Shown piece by piece: positions 15,861-23,840 of a stretch of DNA of 39,395 nt. The stretch spans positions 1 through 39,395 of the forward strand of contig UCFC01000036.1 of assembly GCA_900471515.1 (NCBI GenBank). Reading direction: 5' to 3'. The position numbers were made by a program, and so were the translations under genes. Every line of letters begins with the position of its first letter. Within the stretch, counting starts at the first letter, position 1. The DNA is from Hyphomicrobiales bacterium. GTDB lineage: Bacteria; Pseudomonadota; Alphaproteobacteria; Rhizobiales; Rhizobiaceae. The notes beneath the pieces were generated by a model. That model saw only the letters and a program-made list of their open reading frames with translations. It had not been told where the DNA came from and ran no database searches.

Positions 15861-16041
15861 TATCGTCTTCCCTCAGCACCATGACGCTTGTGTATCACAG
15901 GGTGTCGACGCCCCTAACCGTTTTCATTTTTGGAAGATAAGCCATTAATTCTATTGGGGCACAAATCGAAGTCTCCCGGACACATTTTCCAAATGTCCCC
16001 ATAAGTCGTTTGCAAAAAACTACCATCCGGACACGCGATAC

Positions 16042-16070
16042 AAAAAGCCCGCCACTGTCGGGTTTTCTTT
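16042..16070. terminator. Possible bidirectional terminator
   Basis: AAAAA-GCCCG, a loop, then CGGG-TTTTCTTT form a short stem with one bulged G, flanked by A and T runs on the two sides. The stem is only 4 GC pairs plus A-T pairs, so the call is modest. It lies between the ROK upstream region and the antiporter remnant. Confidence 0.35.
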
Positions 16071-16137
16071 AAAGCAGATTTTCAGACTGTAGATCGGTTT
16101 TCGAGACGCGGGCATCTGGCACCCCATGCGCAATCAT

Positions 16138-16364
16138 TCGCGGCGGAGCCGATGCGGGGCTTCGGCTCGATCGGCATGCTTGGAGATCGATTGCCGCGAC
16201 GTTGCTGGCAGGTGTGCGCAGTATCATCACTCTTCTGGGCGCGTTCGCATTGCCTCTCGTTCTCGACGACGGCGCTCCCCTTCCAGCGCGAGATATGACG
16301 GTCCTTGTCGCTGCCCCGCGTCGTCTTGTCGCTCATCATCGCCAATCTCGGGAGACGGGGATAA
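16138..16364 (+). pseudogene. Remnant of a CPA1-type Na+/H+ antiporter
   Basis: In one frame the sequence reads WRSIAATLLAGVRSIITLLG and then AFALPLVLDDGAPLPARDM, which matches the conserved segment of CPA1 (NhaP/YjcE) antiporters (AG-MRG-V-TLA-A-ALP and FPARDL). The frame then shifts near 16315, where another frame continues with VVLSLIIANLGRRG and a stop at 16362-16364, again as in this family (usually VIVLSLVIA-LG). Only about 75 codons remain out of more than 500, with no start, so it is a dead fragment. Recognition is by memory of the family pattern. Confidence 0.55.
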
Positions 16365-16565
16365 ATGAGCCCAGTTGGGGGGGGCGATCATGCAAGATCG
16401 TACGCCGGAGATGCACGCGCAGGATCGACAAACGGATGGCGCCGGCCGTCGGCGAGGGAGCCGCGGTCATCTGTCAAATTCAGCAGGCGCTGAAGTTTCT
16501 CGACGTCGTGACATGATTTTTTGTTGACCTCGACCGACCGGGCCGATCGAAGAAATCTGCTTAAG

Positions 16566-16589
16566 CGAAATATTCCTAGGAATATAACG
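16566..16589 (+). promoter_or_regulatory. Mo-box (ModE/MopA-MopB type operator)
   Basis: The site reads CGAAATAT-TCCTAGGA-ATATAACG, with a perfect 16-base palindrome in the centre (16570-16585). Known alphaproteobacterial Mo-boxes have the form CGCTATAT-A-N6-T-ATATAACG. The right half matches fully, the left half in 6 of 8, and the 8-base spacing between the ATAT blocks is the same. It lies 57 bases before the ATG of the binding-protein gene. In that family molybdate-loaded ModE-type proteins repress uptake genes, so the operon below is probably turned on when molybdate is scarce. Confidence 0.7.
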
Positions 16590-16646
16590 AATTGCATGCA
16601 GCCGGCTGTCCTGATAGGGATCGGCATCTTCATCAGGGGAAAATCA

Positions 16647-17705
16647 ATGCTAGCTCGCCTCGTTTCCATTGCGAAAATCGCAGTCGCCGCCGGTGGCCTG
16701 TTGTTCGCCGTACCCGCCTGGGCCGATCATATCGTTACCGATCAGATCGGCCGCCAGGTGCATGTGCCGGATGTCGTGAACCGAGTCGTCATACTGCAGC
16801 ACCAGACGCTCAACATCGCGGTGCAGCTTGGTGCGATGGACAAGGTTGTCGGCGTTCTGGACGAGTGGAAGAAACAGCTGGGTGCCAACTATGTCCGCCT
16901 TGCGCCGCAACTGCCCGGCCTCCCGACGCCGGGTGGCCTCACCAAGGTCAATATCGAAGAACTCCTCAAGCTGAAACCAGACGTGGTCTTCGTCACGAAC
17001 TACGCCCCGGCCGACATGGTCAAGCAAATCGAGGACTCGGGCCTTGCGGTCGTCGCCATTTCCCTGCTCGATGTGCCGCCTGAGGAGGCGGTGAAGATGA
17101 ACCCTTCGGTGAAGGACGAGCCAGCGGCAATTGATGCCGGATTTGCGAGCGGAGTGAGGCTCATCGCCGACATCCTGGGCGAAAAGGACAAAGGCGAAGA
17201 TATGATCGCCGTCACCAAGAAGGCGCGAGCGCTGGTGGCGGAGCGTCTGGCCGATGTTCCCCAGGAAAAACGAGTGGCGGTCTATATGGCGAACCCGGAT
17301 CTCTCCACGTACGGGCACGGCAAATATACTGGCCTTATGATGGAGCGCGCAGGTGCCCGCAACGTCGCGAACGAGATCGCCGGCTTCAAGCAGGTGACGA
17401 TGGAGGATGTCCTCAAATGGGATCCGGCGGTTATTTTCGTGCAGGAGCGCTACCCCGACGTCGTCACCGAAATCAAGAATACCGCGTCATGGCAGACGAT
17501 CGACGCCGTCAAGAATGGCCGCATATATCTCATGCCGGAATACGCCAAGGCATGGGGCTATCCGATGCCGGAAGCGATGGCTCTTGGCGAATTGTGGATG
17601 GCGCAGAAGCTTTATCCCGATCGGTTCAAGGACATCGACATGCAGAAAGAAGCCGACGCGTATTATAAGGAATTCTACCACACCGACTATCGCGCCACGC
17701 ACTGA
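16647..17705 (+). CDS. FecB/MolA-type periplasmic binding protein, probable molybdate/tungstate
   Basis: The protein has 352 residues. A Sec signal peptide ends in AWA-D near residue 26. The mature part is a class III (two lobes, one long hinge helix) binding protein, with the opening TDQIGRQVHVPDVVNRVVIL, LLKLKPDVVFVTNY and later LMMERAGARNVA. This fold carries siderophores, haem, B12 or, in Haemophilus MolA, molybdate and tungstate. Two clues favour the oxyanion: the Mo-box upstream and the ModA-like gene at the end of the operon. ATG 16647 follows AGGGGA by six bases; an earlier in-frame start would spoil the signal peptide. The stop overlaps the permease start (TGATG). Confidence 0.82.
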   Translation: MLARLVSIAKIAVAAGGLLFAVPAWADHIVTDQIGRQVHVPDVVNRVVILQHQTLNIAVQLGAMDKVVGVLDEWKKQLGANYVRLAPQLPGLPTPGGLTKVNIEELLKLKPDVVFVTNYAPADMVKQIEDSGLAVVAISLLDVPPEEAVKMNPSVKDEPAAIDAGFASGVRLIADILGEKDKGEDMIAVTKKARALVAERLADVPQEKRVAVYMANPDLSTYGHGKYTGLMMERAGARNVANEIAGFKQVTMEDVLKWDPAVIFVQERYPDVVTEIKNTASWQTIDAVKNGRIYLMPEYAKAWGYPMPEAMALGELWMAQKLYPDRFKDIDMQKEADAYYKEFYHTDYRATH

Positions 17706-18739
17706 TGGAAGACGACGAATTTCCGCGACGCCCGCCCGGCGTCGCGATCGCCATACTCGCTGCTTTCCTGGTTATCGCCGCCATCGGGGCGCTCGGTGTC
17801 GGCCGCTACGATATTCCCTTCGCAAGAGTGGTCCAAATTCTGATGGATCCGATCTCCCATCCAGACATACCCGTTTCACCGACGGAGGCGAATGTAGTTT
17901 TTACCGTTCGGATGCCGCGAATCCTCTTGGCAATTTTAGCGGGGGCAGGGCTTTCGCTTGCAGGAGCGACGATGCAAGGCGTCTTCCGAAATCCGCTCGT
18001 CGGTCCCCAAGTTATGGGTGTGTCCTCCGGAGCCGCTTTCGGTGGGGTGCTCGCCATTCTTTACGGCGTATCGGGTTTCGGTCTGCTGGGCTCCGCCTTC
18101 GCCTTTGGTCTATCGGCGCTCATCCTCGTCTATTTGCTGAACGGCATCGTTGCCAGACGCAATATCCTGGCCCTCGTCCTGGCGGGGGTCGTTGTGAGCG
18201 GTTTGTTCGGGGCCTTGGTGAGCCTCGTCCAATATCTGGCAGACACGGACGACAAGCTTCCAGCGATGGTTTTCTGGCTGCTCGGTAGTTTTGCGACCGC
18301 AAGCTGGGAGAAGCTCTCCCTGGTTGCGGCCCCTGTGCTGATCGCCGCTCTCTTGCTTCTCGGCTTGCGTTGGCGCGTAAACCTGCTGTCCATCGGGGAC
18401 GAGGATGCCAGGGCAATGGGAGTAAACGTGGAAACGATGCGCTGGATGATCCTGGTCCTGGTCTCATTTATCGTGGCCGCACAGGTGGCTGTCAGCGGGA
18501 TTATCGGCTGGGTCGGTCTCGTCGTGCCACACATGGCCAGAATGCTGGTCGGTCCGGATCACAGGGCGATGATGCCGGCCTCGCTGATTATCGGCGGACT
18601 CTACCTGCTCATCATCGATACCGTGGCTCGCACGGCGACAGCCAGCGAAATTCCCCTCGGTATCCTCACCGCACTCATCGGGACCCTGGTCTTTGCTATC
18701 GTCTTGAGGCAGACGCAACGAGGCGGCCGTGGCATCTGA
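17705..18739 (+). CDS. FecCD-type ABC permease
   Basis: The protein has 344 residues with about ten membrane helices, as in BtuC, FhuB and MolB. Family segments include FTVRMPRILLAILAGAGLSL, GATMQGVFRNPLVGPQVMGV, and near the end the coupling loop GIIGWVGLVVPHMARMLVGP. It works as a homodimer that accepts substrate from the binding protein. It overlaps the genes on either side (TGATG before, 11 bases after), so the four genes are tightly coupled. Confidence 0.9.
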   Translation: MEDDEFPRRPPGVAIAILAAFLVIAAIGALGVGRYDIPFARVVQILMDPISHPDIPVSPTEANVVFTVRMPRILLAILAGAGLSLAGATMQGVFRNPLVGPQVMGVSSGAAFGGVLAILYGVSGFGLLGSAFAFGLSALILVYLLNGIVARRNILALVLAGVVVSGLFGALVSLVQYLADTDDKLPAMVFWLLGSFATASWEKLSLVAAPVLIAALLLLGLRWRVNLLSIGDEDARAMGVNVETMRWMILVLVSFIVAAQVAVSGIIGWVGLVVPHMARMLVGPDHRAMMPASLIIGGLYLLIIDTVARTATASEIPLGILTALIGTLVFAIVLRQTQRGGRGI

Positions 18740-19514
18740 TCGCATCAGGCTGGCGATCGAGCGCGCAAGCCAGACCTACGACGGCAAGCGTTGGCAATTC
18801 CGGGATCTCGATTTCCAATTGAAGGCGGGCGAGATCACCGCAGTGCTTGGCCCGAACGGCCGCGGCAAATCCACGTTGTTGCGCGTGCTGGCGGGTTTGC
18901 TCAAGCCCACTTCGGGAAAAGTGCATCTGAGCCGAAGTGTTGGGTTTGTGCCCCAGGCATTCTCGGGGACTTTTCCGTATTCCGTGCTGGACATCGTATT
19001 GATGGGACGTGCGCGGCATATACCACTGTTCCAGACTCCTCGCAGAAAAGATATCGAAAAGGCGATGGCAGCGCTCAGTGCGACCGGGATGGCGGACCAT
19101 GCCTCACGCAGCATCGACGCGCTTTCCGGAGGCGAGCGCCAGCTTGTTCTAATCGCGCGTGCTCTTGCTGGTGAAAACGAGGTCCTGTTGCTCGACGAGC
19201 CGGCCTCGGCGCTCGATCTGAGAAATCAGGATATCGTGCTGCATCTCCTCGGCGAACTGGCTGACCGGGAAGCGCTGGCAATCGCATTTACCACTCATCA
19301 GCCGAACCACGCTGTGGCAATTGCCGACCATGCGCTTCTCATGCTGCCGGAAGCGAAGACGATTCTCGGCCGGGTTGGTGACGCGATGACCGAGGACAAT
19401 CTGGAAGCTTTATACGGCCTTCCTATCCGCGCCGCGTCGTTCGGCCTGGGCTGTCGGGAGGAGCGCGCCTTCACGCCTCTTTTCCGCCAACGGAATCGAA
19501 AGGGAGGATTGTGA
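18729..19514 (+). CDS. ABC importer ATPase (FecE/BtuD/MolC type)
   Basis: The protein has 261 residues. Walker A is GPNGRGKST (41-49), with arginine where most relatives have alanine; the key glycines, lysine and serine are kept. The Q-loop is in FVPQAFSG, the signature is LSGGERQLV, Walker B is VLLLDEPASALD and the switch histidine is in FTTHQPNH. The start is GTG, 11 bases inside the permease gene. It ends in a TGATG overlap with the ModA-like gene. Confidence 0.88.
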   Translation: MASDRIRLAIERASQTYDGKRWQFRDLDFQLKAGEITAVLGPNGRGKSTLLRVLAGLLKPTSGKVHLSRSVGFVPQAFSGTFPYSVLDIVLMGRARHIPLFQTPRRKDIEKAMAALSATGMADHASRSIDALSGGERQLVLIARALAGENEVLLLDEPASALDLRNQDIVLHLLGELADREALAIAFTTHQPNHAVAIADHALLMLPEAKTILGRVGDAMTEDNLEALYGLPIRAASFGLGCREERAFTPLFRQRNRKGGL

Positions 19515-20248
19515 TGAAAAGAACCATCAAGGTTCTGTCCGCGGGAAGTCTGAGACATGCATTTCCGAAGATTATTGAAGCATTTACGCCGGAGATGGAT
19601 GTCGAAGTTTCGCTTTCACTCGGACCGGCAGGTCTTTTGCGCGAGCGGATCGAGAACGGTGAGGACTTCGATCTCTTCGCTTCGGCGAATATGGAGCATC
19701 CCCAAGCGCTCGCTGCAGCAGGCATAGCCGAGGAGGCGATCTGTTTTGCTCGCAATCGTCTCTGCATGATAGCTCGCTCGGATATCGGCATGACGACTGA
19801 AAACTTCGTCGAGATCCTCGCCAATCCTGACTTGCGGATCGCCACGTCGACACCGGGCGACGATCCGTCGGGGGACTACGCGTTCGAGTTGTTCAACCGG
19901 ATCGAAGCCTTCTATCCCGGGATGGGAATGATGTTGAAGGCACGTGCCCGCCAACTCGTTGGCGGGCGCAATTCTCCGCCGACACCACCCGGCAAAGGCC
20001 CCGGCTATCTTATTGCCGATGGGGAAGTCGACCTGATGACGAGCTACTACTCGAACGCGCGATTGCTGGAGGGCAATCCGGCTTTCTCGGTCGTCGAAAT
20101 TCCGGCGGAGCTCGCGCCTGCCATTTCCTACGGACTTTCATTGCGAAAGGGGGCATTGCGTGAGGCGCATTTGCTGCGCGAGTTCATGCTGGGTGACGCC
20201 GGTCGAGTTATATTAAGTGAAACGGGTTTCGCACTGCCGCTGCACTAG
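19514..20248 (+). CDS. ModA-like oxyanion-binding protein without signal peptide
   Basis: The protein has 244 residues and resembles mature ModA/WtpA along its length: VLSAGSLRHAFPKIIEAF at the start (ModA has AAASL here), DLFASANMEHP, FARNRLCMIAR, and ATSTPGDDPSGDYAFELF, the segments that hold molybdate through serine and backbone groups. Its first residues coincide with the first residues of mature ModA: no signal peptide exists, and the overlap with the ATPase gene (TGATG, with GGAGG seven bases before ATG) leaves no room for one. It should therefore stay in the cytosol. It may sense, store or hand over molybdate or tungstate taken in by the three genes before it. Loss of the signal by mutation is a less likely alternative, since the gene and its coupling are intact. 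Confidence 0.75.
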   Translation: MKRTIKVLSAGSLRHAFPKIIEAFTPEMDVEVSLSLGPAGLLRERIENGEDFDLFASANMEHPQALAAAGIAEEAICFARNRLCMIARSDIGMTTENFVEILANPDLRIATSTPGDDPSGDYAFELFNRIEAFYPGMGMMLKARARQLVGGRNSPPTPPGKGPGYLIADGEVDLMTSYYSNARLLEGNPAFSVVEIPAELAPAISYGLSLRKGALREAHLLREFMLGDAGRVILSETGFALPLH

Positions 20249-20387
20249 CTAGAGCAAACTGATCCTCAAGAGAACCTCGCCGTCCCCATGCAGTATACGA
20301 CCAGGGCGGCGAATAGCGCTCCTGTGCGTTTCGGCGTTGCTCCGGTCGATCTCCAGGCAGATCGGCGCTTGCAGGGTCGAGCTTCGC

Positions 20388-20420
20388 GCCCGCGAGATGC
20401 TGCAGAGGGCGCGGGCTTTT
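20388..20420 (+). terminator. Rho-independent terminator after the oxyanion operon
   Basis: GCCCGCG and its complement CGCGGGC form a 7-bp GC stem with a 15-base loop, followed directly by TTTT. It lies 140 bases after the ModA-like stop codon and just before the promoter of the mannosidase, so it would keep the two units separate. The loop is long and the T-run short. Confidence 0.5.
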
Positions 20421-20465
20421 ACCCGTACCCACCGGAAAAACTCTCGCAACGTATTTCTTGTGCGC

Positions 20466-20496
20466 TTGACGTGAAAACAAAGTTACTTAATCTAAG
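20466..20496 (+). promoter_or_regulatory. Promoter of alpha-mannosidase with the shared operator
   Basis: TTGACG (20466-20471), 16 bases, then TAATCT (20488-20493). The spacer end AAGTTACTT and the -10 region match the promoter of the sugar ABC operon (13463-13490) in 27 of 32 bases with identical spacing. AAGT-W-ACTT is a short palindrome and the likely core of the operator. The ATG of the mannosidase is 110 bases downstream. Confidence 0.7.
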
Positions 20497-20603
20497 GGTC
20501 GCCACGCGTTTCGGTTGGAGGAGACGGACGCGGTGCCTGCTGCCTGTCTGCGCGCGCCTGATCTCCCCCGCTGTCAGTTGCTTATTCTCCGATAGGACCC
20601 GCC

Positions 20604-23600
20604 ATGTCTCTTACTATTGCCCAACGCCTCGATCGTCTGAAGGTCCGCACAGCCGAGCTCGCCCACTGGCGCGACAGGCAAAGCGTCGTGATCGACGGCT
20701 GGACCTTCGACGGCGAGCCGATCGCCCATCATCAGGACTGGCCGCACCGCAAGGGCACGGTCCGTTTCGCCGCGTCGGCGACGGTGCCGCGCGACTGGCC
20801 GATCGAAGAGGTTCGCCTGCAGCTCGATCTCGGCGGCGAGAGCCTCATCACCTTGCACTATTCCGGCGGCCAGACCGAGACGTTCGGGCTCGACCCCTAC
20901 CATCAGGAATTCCCGATCAAGGGCCGGGAATTTTCGATCACGACCGAAAGCGTCGCGCGTTTTCCCTTCGGAGAGCCGAACCGGGCGCCCAGGCTCAACA
21001 AGGCGCGGCTGATCTGGCTGGACGAGCCGGTCCACAAACTGCACCTCCTCTTGCGGCAGATCGGCGAGGCCGCCGGCGTGCTCGAAAGCCATGAGGTTCT
21101 GCCGCACCTGATCGAGGCGGCCGAACAGGCGCTGCGCAGTCTCGACTGGCCCTCGGACACGCCGGCCTATATTTCGCGCACCTCCAGCGCGGTCATGCAG
21201 CAGAAGATCTGGGAGCTGCCGGAGCTGCAGGAAAACCCGGCCGGCCTGACGCAAACACAGAGTGCTTCGGCCGCCGCGGCCCATGATCAACTGGTCGCGC
21301 GGCTGAAGGAGCTTCAGAAGCGCTTCCCGCAAAACGGCGAGCTGCTGCTGACCGGCCATGCCCATATCGATCTCGCCTGGCTGTGGCCCTATCGCGAGAC
21401 GCGACGGAAGATGCGCCGCACCTTCAATACCGCGCTGTCCTTGATGGAGCGCTCGGACGACTTCCGCTTCAACCAGTCGACCGCCCACTATTATGCGCAG
21501 ATGGAAGAGGACGATCCGGAGCTTCTCGAACGGATCAAGAAGAAGGTCGCCGAGGGCAAGTGGGAGACGGTCGGCGGCATGTGGGTCGAACCCGACACCA
21601 ACATGCCGACCGGCGAAAGCCTTGCGCGACAGGTGCTTTACGGACAGCGCTATTTCGAGAAACATTTCGGCCTGCGCCATACGGTCTGCTGGCTGCCGGA
21701 CTGCTTCGGCTTTTCGGGAGCCTTGCCGCAGATCCTGAAGCTCGGCGGCATCGACAGCTTCTTCACGATCAAGGTGAACTGGAGCGAAACCAACCATATC
21801 CCATCCGACCTTTTCTGGTGGAAGGGCCTCGATGGAAGCAAGGTTCTGACCCACACATTCGACAATCCCATGCACGGCTACAACGGTTTCGTGCAGCCGG
21901 ACTGTTTCGTGCCGACCTGGAAGAATTTCCGCGGCAAGACGCAGCACGACACATCATTGCTGGCCGTCGGTTACGGCGACGGCGGCGGCGGCGTGACACC
22001 GGAGATGGTCGAGCGGGAAGTGCAACTGCGCGACTTCCCGGCGATCCCGAGCGCACGCTGGGGCACGGTGAAGGGTTTTTACGAAAAGGCGCACCGTACG
22101 GCGGCGCAAAAGCAGCTGCCGGTCTGGGACGGGGAAATCTATCTCGAACTGCACCGCGCGACGCTGACCTCGCAGAGCGGCGTCAAGCGCAAGCACCGGC
22201 AGGCCGAGCGGGCGCTGATAACGGCGGAAACGATTGCGTCGCTTGCGCATCTGCTGGGAGCCGGCAAGCCGCAAAGCCTGGAAGCCGACTGGCGCGTCGT
22301 CCTGAAGAACGAGTTTCACGACATCCTGCCGGGCTCGAGCATCCGCGAAGTCTATATCGATGCCGAACAGGAACTCGACGGCGTCATCACTAATGCCAAG
22401 GCCGAACAGACCAAGGCTTTGAAGGCGCTTGCGGCTGAGCTTCCGACAGGCGGCGTGGCGGATGCGCTCGTTGCCGTCAATCCGTCGCTTGCCCCGCGGC
22501 CGCTGACGGCGCGGCTTTCCGACGGGACGGTCCTGTCATCTGCCGATACCGTCGCGCCGCTGTCCGTTGCCGTCTTCGATCGCAAGGCGCTGAAGCCCGC
22601 AGGCATGCTGAGAGCCGACACCCACAGCCTCGAAAACAAGCATCTGTCGGTTGTCATCGGCAAGGATGGCGCCGTGTCGAGCCTCGTTCACAAGGCGACC
22701 GGCAGGGAGGCGGTCGAGGGCGGCGCAAATCAGCTCTGGGTCTATCCGGCCGACAAGCCGCGCAACTGGGATGCCTGGGACGTCGATGCCGACTATGCCG
22801 AAAAGGCCGTCCGCCTCGACAGGCCGGAGAATATCACGCTTGTCGAACAGGGACCGCATCGCGCGGCGATCCGCGTCGTTTACCGCTACCGGAACTCGAC
22901 CGTCACCCAGCTTTACGTGCTGACCGCCAACGCCCGCAGGCTCGACATCGAGACGGTGATCGACTGGCATGACCGGCGCACTCTGCTTCGCACGCTGAAT
23001 CCGGTCGCGGTCCGCTCGCGGACCGCCACCTTCGAATGCGCCTTCGGTGTCGTCGAACGCCAGACCCACACCAACACCTCCTGGGAACAGGCGATGTTCG
23101 AGGCTGCCGCGCATCGTTTCGTCGATCTCAGCGAGCCGGGCTTCGGCGTCGCCCTGCTCAACAATGCCAAATACGGACACAGCGCGCGTGGCAATGTCAT
23201 CGGCATGAGCCTGGTGCGCTCGCCGATCTATCCCGATCCGCTCGCCGATGAGGGGGAGCAGAGCTTCACCTACGCGCTGATGCCGCATGAGGGCGCTTGG
23301 CACGAAGGCGACGTTCTTCAGGAAGCGATCGACCTCAACCAGTCGCTCGTCACCGCCGAGGCAAGCGGGCTTTCGGCAGGCACTCTGTCGCCGCTCGGCG
23401 TCGAGGGCATCCCGGTCGCCTTTTCCGGGCTGAAGCCGGCCGAGGAGGGAGACGGCCTCATTCTGCGGCTTTACGAACCGGCGGGCCGGCGTGGCCGGCT
23501 TTCCCTCGCCCTGCCATCGGGGTGGCGTGCATCGGGTGCCCTCAACATCCTCGAAGAGCCGATCGAGCGTGCCGGGCCTGCAGACATCATGCCGTTCGAA

Positions 23601-23630
23601 ATTCGTACCTGGCGGCTGCAGCGAGGCTGA
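20604..23630 (+). CDS. Alpha-mannosidase, glycoside hydrolase family 38
   Basis: The protein has 1008 residues, the usual size for bacterial GH38, and no signal peptide, so it acts in the cytosol on imported sugar. The zinc site is visible in GHAHIDLAWLWPYRET (H254, D256). The catalytic nucleophile is the aspartate in WLPDCFGFSGALPQI (near 366). Also present are WVEPDTNMPTGESLARQ, the GYGDGGGG loop, and a beta-rich C-terminal half typical of the family. It releases mannose from alpha-mannosides with retention of configuration. It stands alone behind its own promoter, which is shared in sequence with the sugar ABC operon about 7 kb away; this points to one mannoside-use regulon split into two transcripts. 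Confidence 0.93.
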   Translation: MSLTIAQRLDRLKVRTAELAHWRDRQSVVIDGWTFDGEPIAHHQDWPHRKGTVRFAASATVPRDWPIEEVRLQLDLGGESLITLHYSGGQTETFGLDPYHQEFPIKGREFSITTESVARFPFGEPNRAPRLNKARLIWLDEPVHKLHLLLRQIGEAAGVLESHEVLPHLIEAAEQALRSLDWPSDTPAYISRTSSAVMQQKIWELPELQENPAGLTQTQSASAAAAHDQLVARLKELQKRFPQNGELLLTGHAHIDLAWLWPYRETRRKMRRTFNTALSLMERSDDFRFNQSTAHYYAQMEEDDPELLERIKKKVAEGKWETVGGMWVEPDTNMPTGESLARQVLYGQRYFEKHFGLRHTVCWLPDCFGFSGALPQILKLGGIDSFFTIKVNWSETNHIPSDLFWWKGLDGSKVLTHTFDNPMHGYNGFVQPDCFVPTWKNFRGKTQHDTSLLAVGYGDGGGGVTPEMVEREVQLRDFPAIPSARWGTVKGFYEKAHRTAAQKQLPVWDGEIYLELHRATLTSQSGVKRKHRQAERALITAETIASLAHLLGAGKPQSLEADWRVVLKNEFHDILPGSSIREVYIDAEQELDGVITNAKAEQTKALKALAAELPTGGVADALVAVNPSLAPRPLTARLSDGTVLSSADTVAPLSVAVFDRKALKPAGMLRADTHSLENKHLSVVIGKDGAVSSLVHKATGREAVEGGANQLWVYPADKPRNWDAWDVDADYAEKAVRLDRPENITLVEQGPHRAAIRVVYRYRNSTVTQLYVLTANARRLDIETVIDWHDRRTLLRTLNPVAVRSRTATFECAFGVVERQTHTNTSWEQAMFEAAAHRFVDLSEPGFGVALLNNAKYGHSARGNVIGMSLVRSPIYPDPLADEGEQSFTYALMPHEGAWHEGDVLQEAIDLNQSLVTAEASGLSAGTLSPLGVEGIPVAFSGLKPAEEGDGLILRLYEPAGRRGRLSLALPSGWRASGALNILEEPIERAGPADIMPFEIRTWRLQRG

Positions 23631-23840
23631 AAGCAGCAATATCCGGGCTTTGCGATTTCGCGTTCGGCGCTCCGGCCGATCGCGTATGCGCAGGGCATCG
23701 GGCAGAGCGCGGCTCTCGGCATCAGGCGACCTGTCACCGGATGAGAGGCCGCGGAAAAAGTTTCAACATGCCACAGTGGCCCCGCTCGCGTCGGACCCTA
23801 TCTTCCGGCTGGTCTTTCACCAGCCTCCGAGGAAACGATC

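Larger units (their letters stand above)
15861..16646. other. 786-base region without an intact gene
   Basis: From the ROK start to the molybdate-type operon there is no intact gene. It holds, in order, the AT-richer ROK upstream region (15861-16041) with an imperfect dyad built on GGACA and TGTCC (about 15978-16000), a possible terminator, a decayed antiporter fragment, about 150 bases with no recognisable content, and the Mo-box promoter region. The mix of remnant and AT-rich sequence suggests an old insertion or deletion joint. Confidence 0.6.
20249..20603. other. 355-base gap with terminator and mannosidase promoter
   Basis: No gene is supported here. It contains a terminator for the oxyanion operon (20388-20420), then the promoter that resembles the one for the sugar operon (20466-20496), and a 5' leader of about 105 bases for the mannosidase gene in which I see no riboswitch or attenuator. 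Confidence 0.6.

Noticed and set aside
16082..16345. Minus-strand frame of 87 codons upstream of the oxyanion operon
   Set aside because: It lies opposite the antiporter remnant, whose reading on the plus strand is more informative.
20574..21947. Minus-strand frame of 457 codons opposite the mannosidase
   Set aside because: Antisense shadow; the plus strand has an intact GH38 active site.
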